This document shows, piece by piece, positions 7,310 through 13,820 of a stretch of DNA of 14,585 bases. Position numbers and translations under genes: made by a program. Location: positions 28,853 through 43,437 of the forward strand of contig NVXO02000014.1 in the NCBI GenBank assembly GCA_002733945.2, in the 5' to 3' direction. Below the pieces are notes generated by a model that was not told where the DNA came from, searched no databases, and was given only the letters and a program-made list of their open reading frames with translations. Source of the stretch: Sulfurimonas sp. GTDB taxonomy: Bacteria > Campylobacterota > Campylobacteria > Campylobacterales > Sulfurimonadaceae. Position 1 is the first letter of the stretch, and each line of letters starts with the position of its first letter.

Positions 7310-9340
7310 TTAAAGTTCTTTTTCTAACTCGTCTATTTTAACTTGAGCTTTTTCATTTAATACACCATCTGAAATATATTCTTTTAAAAGAGGAATTACT
7401 TGATATTTCAGTTTATTTTTCAATATTTCCGGTTCCCCTATAAAGTAAGAATGACCTAACATTACATGATAAGGATTAAATTCTGGTGATATAAACTCAG
7501 ATCTTTGTGGACTTTTTGATGTAGAGTCTTCATTAATAAATATACTTTGCACTTCTTTGAATTTTACCTTATCATCTGCAGCATCTTCATCAGGGAGAAC
7601 ATCGACAAAAGTAAATCTTCTTCTAATTGCATAATCAATATGGCCGATACTTCTATCTGCAGTATTCATAGTTCCAATAATATATAAATTAGCTGGTAAA
7701 GTGATCTTATTACTACCATCAACTTTATACATACTATCAACGGCTTCATTTCTATATTCTAATGCATATATGAGTTCTCCCAAAACAGATGAAAGGTTAG
7801 CTCTATTTATTTCATCTATTATTAATATATAAGGTTTAGGTTTTTCTTTTTTTTCGATTGCCGTATCATATTCATTTTGAGCTTTTTGAGCCATTTCAGC
7901 TAGAATCTTATTTTTAGCCACATAGCTAATACCATTTTTGTCTTTGGTCGGTTCAGCAACAATACCTCGAACAAAATCTTCATAAGTATATGATGGATGA
8001 AATTGTATTAATTTTATTTGTTCATTATTTTCACTAATTTCTTCCCCTTTGGTACGATTGAGCATATAGTTTGCTAATATTTTTGCACGTCTTGTCTTAC
8101 CAGTTCCAGGAGGTCCTTGTAATATTATTTGTTTTTGATTTTCTAATAAGTCCACTTGTTCTGTTATCATAGCTTTTTCCTCTGAATTATCATTTTTAAT
8201 TATTTCTATATTTTTTTTAAAAATTTTAACTAACTCATAAAAACATAAATAATCACTATTTTCAGATATATTTTTATCAGGGAAGTCATTATGGTGTAAT
8301 CCATATGAAAATTTTCCGTTATCTATAGACATAAACAACTGATAAGCATGTTTTTGTTTGCCATACTTCTTATATGTTTTATTATAAATAGCAAACCATA
8401 TTCTCTCATAACCTTGATTTTGAGGGCCATCAAAATGAACATGTATATAATCTGTGAAATCTGATATTCCTAGTTTAATTTGAATCAATTCAATTAATCT
8501 ATCTAAATAATATACTAAATCTGACTTATAAGCTGCAAAGTACAAAACATATAATATTCTAAATGGGTCTTTCCAACTCTTATATACATTTTTTTCAAAA
8601 TTTGTACTAATATTTTCTTTGATCTCATTAATTAAGTCATCAGTTATAGTTACTCCTACTTGGAGTTTTTGCAACAGTTTTTTTCGTAACAACACTACAG
8701 GTTTCGTTTCAACTTTTTCATAAAGATTGTATTCATACATTAATTTATTGACTTCTAATCTATTTAAATTATTAATTGTAGTAAACAATTTTTTTGGATC
8801 TTCCTTAATTTTTTGAAACTTCTCTTGTAAAATTTGTATTTTTTTTGCAGACAAATAATTTTTTGTTAATTCTATATTTCTCTTAAGTAGTAACTTATTG
8901 ATAGTTAATCCATCAAATACTGAAGATAATATTTTATCTTCAAAAAGAATATATTCATTCTCTGGAATTTCAATAAAGGTAGAGTTATTTTTTGGACTCC
9001 ACCATTTATCTAATGTCTTGTCATAATTTTTTTCATTCTTTGCTTTAAATAGTAATATAAATTCTCTGTCAATCCATCCATTTTTGGCATATCCCTTATC
9101 AAGTGCTAATAATGGTCTCTCGTCCTTAAACATTCCAATCATTGCTATGTAATTATTAGATCTACATACGTAAAATAGGTCTCCCTCTTCAGCGGATAAG
9201 AAGTTTTCTCCTTGAGTAATATTACTTTGTCCTTTTGCTGATGTTTCTGGATGAACGGAAACAACACAGTTAGTAAGCATATTTTTATAAACTGTATCGT
9301 TAATTTCATTTTCACCAATCGATAACTTCCATATTTTCAT
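7310..9340 (-). CDS. mcrB: McrB-type AAA+ GTPase with N-terminal EVE-like modified-DNA reader
   Basis: This 676-residue protein is the recognition and motor subunit of a modification-dependent restriction enzyme. Residues 1 to about 140 look like an EVE/YTH-like domain (MKIWKLSIGE at the start, GDLFYVCRSNNYIAMIGMF at 53-71), a fold known to flip and read modified bases. A second region (about 250-355, with HAYQLFMSIDNGKFSYGL) is not recognised. The McrB AAA+ domain follows: Walker A GPPGTGKT (409-416), Walker B ILIIDEINRA (505-514), the diagnostic MNTADRS (558-564) and arginines in AIRRRF (571-576). The MNTxDR motif indicates GTP rather than ATP use. The start is ATG with GGAG five bases upstream; 19 bases separate it from the 5'-nucleotidase. 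Sampled stretches are markedly AT-rich compared with neighbouring genes. The modified base recognised cannot be told from sequence. Confidence 0.93.
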   Translation of the reverse strand: MKIWKLSIGENEINDTVYKNMLTNCVVSVHPETSAKGQSNITQGENFLSAEEGDLFYVCRSNNYIAMIGMFKDERPLLALDKGYAKNGWIDREFILLFKAKNEKNYDKTLDKWWSPKNNSTFIEIPENEYILFEDKILSSVFDGLTINKLLLKRNIELTKNYLSAKKIQILQEKFQKIKEDPKKLFTTINNLNRLEVNKLMYEYNLYEKVETKPVVLLRKKLLQKLQVGVTITDDLINEIKENISTNFEKNVYKSWKDPFRILYVLYFAAYKSDLVYYLDRLIELIQIKLGISDFTDYIHVHFDGPQNQGYERIWFAIYNKTYKKYGKQKHAYQLFMSIDNGKFSYGLHHNDFPDKNISENSDYLCFYELVKIFKKNIEIIKNDNSEEKAMITEQVDLLENQKQIILQGPPGTGKTRRAKILANYMLNRTKGEEISENNEQIKLIQFHPSYTYEDFVRGIVAEPTKDKNGISYVAKNKILAEMAQKAQNEYDTAIEKKEKPKPYILIIDEINRANLSSVLGELIYALEYRNEAVDSMYKVDGSNKITLPANLYIIGTMNTADRSIGHIDYAIRRRFTFVDVLPDEDAADDKVKFKEVQSIFINEDSTSKSPQRSEFISPEFNPYHVMLGHSYFIGEPEILKNKLKYQVIPLLKEYISDGVLNEKAQVKIDELEKEL

Positions 9341-9359
9341 ATATTCTCCATTTTATTTC

Positions 9360-10277
9360 TCATTTATTAAAGTCTTCAATACTTTTATGAATAACCTTAG
9401 CACTAGGAACTACTGATACTGACAAGTCTAAATGAGTATCCTGGTCATCAAAAAATATATCGGCACCAAAGGCTTCAAGTATCTCATACTTCTCACTTCC
9501 ACCCAAGAAAAATGCTTCATCTATTCTAACTCCCCAGACATTAAGTGTTTTTATTACTCGTTCATGTGTTGGTGCAGACCTAGCAGTTACGAGAGCTGTC
9601 CTTATTGGAGACTCTTTATCTTTAAATTTCTGCTGAAGTGAAGCGATAGTAAGAAGTAATTTTCCGAAAGGTCCTTTTTTCATAGGATTGTCTTTATTTT
9701 TCTTTTCATGTTCCACAAAAGCTTCAAGCCCATGCTTCTTATATACTAATTCCGACTCTTCACTAAACAGTACAGCATCGCCATCAAAAGCAATTCTTAC
9801 TTGATTACCTAATGAATTATGAACATCTTCATGAGATGGGAGTATCTTCGCAGCTGCAACACCATTTTGAATAGCATTTATAACATCTTCTTCAGCAGCA
9901 CTTAAAAATAAGTCTACTTTATAAGCTTTTAAATATGTAGATATATCATTTCCGCTAGTCCATCCAGAACAAACTATATCTAGTTTATGAGTATTAATAG
10001 CAGTTGTAATTCTTAGACTTGAAGCCGCATTATTTTTTGATAAGATAATAACCTCTACTTGCTTCTCCTCTTCACTAAAGTAGTCATTTATTTTTAATAA
10101 ATTATCTATGAGTCGAAAGCCCGTTCCTTTCTTCAACGGAGTATCTTCGTTTTCTAGTTGATATTTATAATACTCATCTAGTCCTTTTTCTTCAAAAATT
10201 TTGTTTTCTGCTTCAAGATCAAATAATGCCCTTGAACTTACAGCTACGACTAACTTATCTTTGAGATTATATGCCAT
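9360..10277 (-). CDS. 5'-nucleotidase, cytosolic NT5C1/cN-I-like family
   Basis: This 305-residue HAD-type phosphatase is predicted to hydrolyse nucleoside 5'-monophosphates to nucleoside and phosphate in the cytoplasm; there is no signal peptide. The motifs match the family that includes mammalian NT5C1A: VRIAFDGDAVLF (160-171, with nucleophile and acid D165/D167), LVTARSAP (229-236), FFLGGSEKYEIL (256-267, with the HAD lysine) and FFDDQ (275-279). The length is usual for the family. It starts with ATG only 3 bases after the exonuclease stop, with GGGA upstream, and is followed by mcrB after 19 bases. A nucleotidase between an exonuclease and restriction genes suggests that it acts on nucleotides released from degraded DNA. 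Whether that means salvage or pool depletion is inference, and substrate preference is not visible. Confidence 0.92.
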   Translation of the reverse strand: MAYNLKDKLVVAVSSRALFDLEAENKIFEEKGLDEYYKYQLENEDTPLKKGTGFRLIDNLLKINDYFSEEEKQVEVIILSKNNAASSLRITTAINTHKLDIVCSGWTSGNDISTYLKAYKVDLFLSAAEEDVINAIQNGVAAAKILPSHEDVHNSLGNQVRIAFDGDAVLFSEESELVYKKHGLEAFVEHEKKNKDNPMKKGPFGKLLLTIASLQQKFKDKESPIRTALVTARSAPTHERVIKTLNVWGVRIDEAFFLGGSEKYEILEAFGADIFFDDQDTHLDLSVSVVPSAKVIHKSIEDFNK

Positions 10278-10280
10278 TTA

Positions 10281-11021
10281 TTAATGTCCCATAATAGTAT
10301 CAAGTGTATATTTCATATCGACATCTAAATCCATATTCTTTTGCATCCAGTTTATGTAACCTATATCACTATCACAAATTTCACTTATCTTTTTACCTTT
10401 ATGTTTTCCAAATGCAAAAATTTCTATAAAGATTGGAATTTTTGTAAGCTCTTCCATTTTTACCATAGGATTAGAGTCTGGAAATTGTTCTTTAGTAAGT
10501 GCTACAAGTTTAGATAGTAGCAACTTCATAACTAGTACATCGCCAATAGCATCATGAGCTTTTATAGTTATGTTGTACTTATCAGCTTCTGTCTGTTCTT
10601 CCTTATACATTTCGAGGGAGTATCTTAAATATTGAAGTGCTTTTGATTTTTGTTCTGAGAGTAAATGTTTAGCAACTCTTAGAGTATCTATGGTTCTTAT
10701 TTTAGAGACAAATCCCTCTTTCTCCATCATCCCCATGTCAAAGGGCATATTATGAGCTATAAGATAATTTTCTTGATTGTTTAAAGATTGTAAAGTTTTG
10801 TAAAAGTTAGTTTCTGTAAACAGACCTTTGCCTTCTATCAAGTTAGGAGTAATTCCATGAACAACCATAGCTTCTATTTTTATAGGTAAAACAGTACTAC
10901 AAAGCTCATCAAAAACTTCAACTTCACCTTTAGCATCCACAATCATAGCACCTACTTGTATGATTCTGTCTTCTTCTTGGTTTCCTGTTGTTTCTGTATC
11001 AAATAGTATATATTTCGCCAT
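10281..11021 (-). CDS. ExoX-like DEDDh 3'-5' exonuclease
   Basis: This 246-residue DnaQ-fold exonuclease removes nucleotides from DNA 3' ends with two metal ions. ExoI is FDTETTG (D8, E10), ExoII is AHNMPFD (D95) and ExoIII is HDAIGD (H156, D161), giving the DEDDh set. The C-terminal segment (about 205-240: FAFGKHKGKKISEI then GYINWM) resembles the small domain at the end of exonuclease X and related proteins, which separates it from a plain DNA polymerase III epsilon subunit. The start is ATG with AAGGA nine bases upstream. It follows the FtsK-gamma gene by 55 bases and precedes the 5'-nucleotidase by 3 bases. Within the operon it could turn resected strands into mononucleotides. Confidence 0.9.
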   Translation of the reverse strand: MAKYILFDTETTGNQEEDRIIQVGAMIVDAKGEVEVFDELCSTVLPIKIEAMVVHGITPNLIEGKGLFTETNFYKTLQSLNNQENYLIAHNMPFDMGMMEKEGFVSKIRTIDTLRVAKHLLSEQKSKALQYLRYSLEMYKEEQTEADKYNITIKAHDAIGDVLVMKLLLSKLVALTKEQFPDSNPMVKMEELTKIPIFIEIFAFGKHKGKKISEICDSDIGYINWMQKNMDLDVDMKYTLDTIMGH

Positions 11022-11038
11022 TTCTCATGTTCCTTTTA

Positions 11039-11044
11039 ATTATA
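11039..11044 (-). promoter_or_regulatory. Candidate internal -10 element (TATAAT) before the exonuclease gene
   Basis: A perfect TATAAT on the minus strand lies 17 bases ahead of the exonuclease ATG, within the 55-base gap that is the largest inside the operon. No good -35 box is seen at the proper distance. In such AT-rich DNA a chance match is quite possible; if real, it would give a secondary transcript for the downstream genes. Confidence 0.25.
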
Positions 11045-11076
11045 ACAATTTTATCTAATTTATTCTTGTTGTTTAA

Positions 11077-11268
11077 TTATTTATAAACTTTATTTTTGTT
11101 TGGAGAAGTTATTACACCATTTCTTTCTAATGTTTCTATAATCATCCTTGCTCTATTGTAGCCTATTTCTAACTTTCTTTGTATGTAGGAGATAGAGCAA
11201 TTATTATCACTTAGAACTATTTTTTTAGCTCTATCATGGAGCTTGTCTTTCCTTGTGGTTGTACTCAT
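11077..11268 (-). CDS. Free-standing FtsK-gamma-like winged-helix DNA-binding protein
   Basis: This 63-residue protein consists almost only of the winged helix found at the end of the FtsK DNA translocase, where it reads the short polar KOPS sequences that orient the motor. The recognisable core is ISYIQRKLEIGYNRARMI followed by LERNGVITS, closely matching the FtsK-gamma pattern of a recognition helix around GYNRA and a wing. No motor or membrane domain is attached. Its ATG overlaps the stop of the double-AAA+ gene by four bases (ATGA), which points to coupled translation and a partner relation with that ATPase. It could supply sequence recognition to the AAA+ protein (inference) or act as a small repressor. 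It is easily missed because of its size, but the family match is clear. Confidence 0.85.
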   Translation of the reverse strand: MSTTTRKDKLHDRAKKIVLSDNNCSISYIQRKLEIGYNRARMIIETLERNGVITSPNKNKVYK

Positions 11269-13385
11269 TGTATAAACCCCATCTTTGGACTAATATCCAT
11301 ATTTTTCACTTCTATTTCATCTTGCAGTCTCAATATAAGATCATCTACATTTTCTATAGGTCTAAACCTATTCTGTCTTACCACTGCTGCAAAATCACCA
11401 GGAGTAAGATTTTTTAAACTGCTAATCTTTCTTTGAAACACTTTATCCACTTTTGAGAGTTTCAATTCTCTTGCAAACTCCTTAAACATCTTCCAAGCTT
11501 GCTCAGGTTTTAAGCAGTTAAACTCTAACTTCAGATCAAACCTTCGTAAACTTGCTTTATCAAGATTATCCATTAAGTTTGTAGTTGCTATAAAAACACC
11601 ATCAAAGTTTTCCATCTGCATAAGCATCTCATTTACCTGTGTTACTTCCCAACTCTGTTTAGCTTGTGTTCTATCTGCTAAGAAACTATCAACTTCATCA
11701 AATACCAACACAGCTTTTTCTTCTCTTGCTTCTTCAAATGCATTAGCTATATTTTTTTCAGTACCACCAACCCACTTACTGATTAAATCGCTTCCTTTTT
11801 TTAGTAGCAGAGGTTTATCTAGCATATCTGCTAAATATTTCCCAAAAGCACTTTTACCAGTTCCAGGAACTCCATAGAGACAGAGCCTTGCATTTTTTAT
11901 TTTTTTAATCCCTCTTGTAAGTTTCTCTAAATCTGTAGTTGTATTTACATAGTTTGGATTATAGATATTTGGCAGAGAGTTTTTACTACTCTCTTTTTTA
12001 ATCTCTCCATAACCTTGTGCTTTTAGAGTATTACTTAGCAGATGTGTAAAAGCCTTGATATTGTTTTTCGTCTCAATGCTACTAATTACCTTAGCAGTTG
12101 TAGAGATAAGAGCTGGTGCAATGTTTTCATGTTTTGCTAAGCTTTTCACACTCTTTTCATCTAATAGATTGTTACTGTAGTTTCTGATTATATCTTCGCG
12201 TTTAGACTTATCAGGAATAGGAATCTCTATACTCATGTTAAATCTTCTAACAAGTGCATTATCGATGCTATAGATGTTATTTGTAATCCAAATAGTAGGG
12301 ATAGTGTTTGTCTCTAGCACTCTATTTATCCAAGCCTTATCTTTTTGTCTAGTTGGTGGAGCAAAAAAACCACCACCACTCTCAAAAATATCTTCTGCTT
12401 CATCATACATCAGAAGTGTTTTTTTATTGCCAAGTAGTGCTTGAGCTGATTTATAGGCTTTGAGTCTTGCAGTCCCATCTATAGGAGCATCATCTTCATC
12501 GGTATAGCTTACTTCAAAGAGTTTAGTCTTGAGCTTTTTGGCTAGTACCTTTGTGAGTTCTGTTTTTCCTGTCCCTGGTTTTCCATAGAGAAGGATATTT
12601 ACACCACTCTGTTTGGTCTCGATAGTATTTTGTAAATAAGCTAGAAGTATATCTATGTCTTTACTTAGATGTTTATAATCTTTTAATTTTAAGCTACTTT
12701 TAGAACAAGCTTTTATGGACTCTTTTATCATTATTGATATATCTTCATCAAGATTTAGTAAGTTATCTAAAAAGACATCACTTATAGAATCCAACTTTCT
12801 ATCAAGTGAATGATTGTTACTTTTATCTATAGTCACAAGTGATGATTTACTTAGCTTAGAATCACTTGCAAAAGCCTTGTCAATCTCTTTTCTAGGGATA
12901 TTGAGAATAACACTTAATGCTCTTTTAGTTTGAGTTGTGTTTAACTCTGTACCAAGTAGACTAACAGCATCGTCAAGGAGTTCATACTGCTTTAGTAGTG
13001 TCACAAACTCTAGTATCTGCTCTTCATATTTATTTAGATTCATAAGAGATGAAATTTGAGCTATATTTTTTGATAATATCTTATTCGTTTTGAATTTCTT
13101 TTGCTTTTCTAGTTGTATTAAGCTTTCGCTAAAAAAAGTAAGGACCGCTGCTCTACTAAATTTATCCTCATCGTCATCAAGAAATTGATTCGCATCTAAA
13201 AAAGCTAATATAGTATCTTTAGAAACATAATTGTCTTTATCAATAAACTCTCTATGACCACCAAGATTTAGTATTATACGAAGTGTCCAAAGGGATGCTT
13301 TATCAATAAGTCTTTTATCTATTAATTGTGTCTTATCAAAATCTATCGCTGTATTAATAAATTTTTTTCTTGTTCTTCGTCTCAT
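11265..13385 (-). CDS. Double AAA+ domain ATPase
   Basis: This 706-residue protein has two AAA+ modules after an unrecognised N-terminal region (about 1-240, rich in helices). Module 1 has Walker A GKPGTGKT (268-275), Walker B TLLMYDEAED (323-332), sensor-like WITNN (366-370) and VRRF (379-382). Module 2 has GVPGTGKS (505-512), a pore-loop-like KWVGGTEKN (537-545), VLVFDEVDSF (559-568), IATTN (599-603) and LRRFD (613-617). Module 2 resembles the Vps4/katanin/FtsH-type AAA group, so a hexameric remodeller is likely. No nuclease, protease or membrane domain is visible. The start is ATG with a strong GAGGAG six bases upstream, following a 435-base intergenic region, so it is the first gene of the operon. 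The stop overlaps the FtsK-gamma start. The substrate is unknown; DNA or a DNA-protein complex is inferred from the neighbours. Confidence 0.9.
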   Translation of the reverse strand: MRRRTRKKFINTAIDFDKTQLIDKRLIDKASLWTLRIILNLGGHREFIDKDNYVSKDTILAFLDANQFLDDDEDKFSRAAVLTFFSESLIQLEKQKKFKTNKILSKNIAQISSLMNLNKYEEQILEFVTLLKQYELLDDAVSLLGTELNTTQTKRALSVILNIPRKEIDKAFASDSKLSKSSLVTIDKSNNHSLDRKLDSISDVFLDNLLNLDEDISIMIKESIKACSKSSLKLKDYKHLSKDIDILLAYLQNTIETKQSGVNILLYGKPGTGKTELTKVLAKKLKTKLFEVSYTDEDDAPIDGTARLKAYKSAQALLGNKKTLLMYDEAEDIFESGGGFFAPPTRQKDKAWINRVLETNTIPTIWITNNIYSIDNALVRRFNMSIEIPIPDKSKREDIIRNYSNNLLDEKSVKSLAKHENIAPALISTTAKVISSIETKNNIKAFTHLLSNTLKAQGYGEIKKESSKNSLPNIYNPNYVNTTTDLEKLTRGIKKIKNARLCLYGVPGTGKSAFGKYLADMLDKPLLLKKGSDLISKWVGGTEKNIANAFEEAREEKAVLVFDEVDSFLADRTQAKQSWEVTQVNEMLMQMENFDGVFIATTNLMDNLDKASLRRFDLKLEFNCLKPEQAWKMFKEFARELKLSKVDKVFQRKISSLKNLTPGDFAAVVRQNRFRPIENVDDLILRLQDEIEVKNMDISPKMGFIQ

Positions 13386-13401
13386 CTCAAACTCCTCTAA
13401 T

Positions 13402-13407
13402 TTTATA
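13402..13407 (-). promoter_or_regulatory. Candidate -10 box of the operon promoter
   Basis: On the minus strand TATAAA (within TACTATAAAAT) lies just upstream of the GAGGAG ribosome site of the double-AAA+ gene. No strong -35 box is found 16-18 bases further up (AGTTAC is the nearest). Housekeeping promoters of Campylobacterota are known often to lack a conserved -35. The site would give a very short leader. The evidence is position and motif only. Confidence 0.35.
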
Positions 13408-13430
13408 GTAGAAGTATAAGATTGGTAACT

Positions 13431-13444
13431 GACATCTTTATGTC
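13431..13444. promoter_or_regulatory. Inverted repeat, possible operator (GACAT-N4-ATGTC)
   Basis: A perfect 5-base inverted repeat, GACATCTTTATGTC, lies just upstream of the candidate -10 box of the operon. The position suits an operator for a dimeric regulator, for example the neighbouring WYL protein, but five-base arms are short enough to occur by chance and no second full copy is seen. It is too short and lacks a T tract to be a terminator. Confidence 0.3.
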
Positions 13445-13515
13445 TGGGTATTCCTTATTCAAACATATATTATAAATTCTTTCCAAACTAACCCCAAAAA
13501 TCAATAACTTTTCCA

Positions 13516-13553
13516 TTTTCAAGCATAAATAAAACTATATAAACATAAGGAAA
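13516..13553 (+). promoter_or_regulatory. Possible relic promoter and ribosome site of the decayed + strand gene
   Basis: TTTTCA (13516-13521) and TATAAA (13538-13543) are spaced by 16 bases, and AAGGAAA (13547-13553) sits seven bases ahead of the ATG at 13560. The ribosome site is good and the promoter boxes are weak. Together they support the view that 13560-13776 was once an expressed gene. Confidence 0.3.
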
Positions 13554-13559
13554 AGTCAA

Positions 13560-13776
13560 ATGACAAAACAAGAGATAATTAACCAAACCGCCCAAGCAAT
13601 ATGTAAAATAAATCACAAATTCTAGAAACAATCAAAGCAGTCATCTCTGGAGAAATCAACGGTACTAAATACTCCAAACCAGAATGTTAAGGAATAAAAC
13701 TTAAAGCATCAAAGCCTTAGTAGAAGCAGGTGAGGCAGGCGTAAATATAATGTCCCCATATGTCAAGACCACTTAA
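13560..13776 (+). pseudogene. Remnant of a small gene of unknown function with frameshifts and a stop
   Basis: From the ATG at 13560 the frame reads MTKQEIINQTAQAICKINHK and then hits TAG at 13623. Shifting by one base continues it as ILETIKAVISGEINGTKYSK up to TAA at 13688-13690. The same frame resumes after that stop with GIKLKASK and, after a second one-base shift near 13715, runs as LVEAGEAGVNIMSPYVKTT to TAA at 13774-13776. Reconstructed, this is about 72 residues with two frameshifts and one nonsense codon. It is preceded by a good ribosome site. The family is not recognised; the helix-rich style could fit a small phage or mobile-element protein, which is only a guess. Because three separate lesions are needed, chance coding-like sequence is a real alternative. 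Confidence 0.5.
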
Positions 13777-13820
13777 GTCAATACTCTTATTTCAAATTTT
13801 ATACTTTTATTGTGACAGCT

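Larger units (their letters stand above)
175..13385 (-). other. Eight-gene putative DNA-processing/defence operon
   Basis: All eight genes read leftward. The junctions are: a 4-base overlap (AAA+ / FtsK-gamma), a gap of 55, a gap of 3, a gap of 19, abutting (mcrB / mcrC), a 1-base overlap (mcrC / AddB-like) and a 1-base overlap (AddB-like / AddA-like). Such packing indicates one main transcript and coupled translation. Every product either acts on DNA or nucleotides or is a DNA-type motor, and catalytic residues are intact in all nucleases. Co-transcription is inferred from spacing. Confidence 0.8.
13386..13820. other. Intergenic region between the regulator and the operon
   Basis: No intact gene is found in these 435 bases. 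They contain the ribosome site (GAGGAG, minus strand, 13392-13397) and a candidate -10 for the operon, an inverted repeat at 13431-13444, very AT-rich DNA around 13455-13545, and a decayed small + strand gene at 13560-13776. No convincing terminator hairpin follows the WYL gene, so read-through from it into the operon remains possible. Confidence 0.7.

Noticed and set aside
8211..8218. Run of eight T (A8 in the mcrB sense strand) as a phase-variation tract
   Set aside because: Runs of seven or eight A/T are common throughout this AT-rich window, for example at 14325-14332. Known contingency tracts are usually longer or G/C; no support for switching.
13749..13776. Possible insertion-sequence end around TGTCCCCATATGTCAAGACC
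   Set aside because: It looks like a transposon terminus, but no matching inverted copy or transposase is seen in the window, and the bases are explained as the end of the decayed gene.
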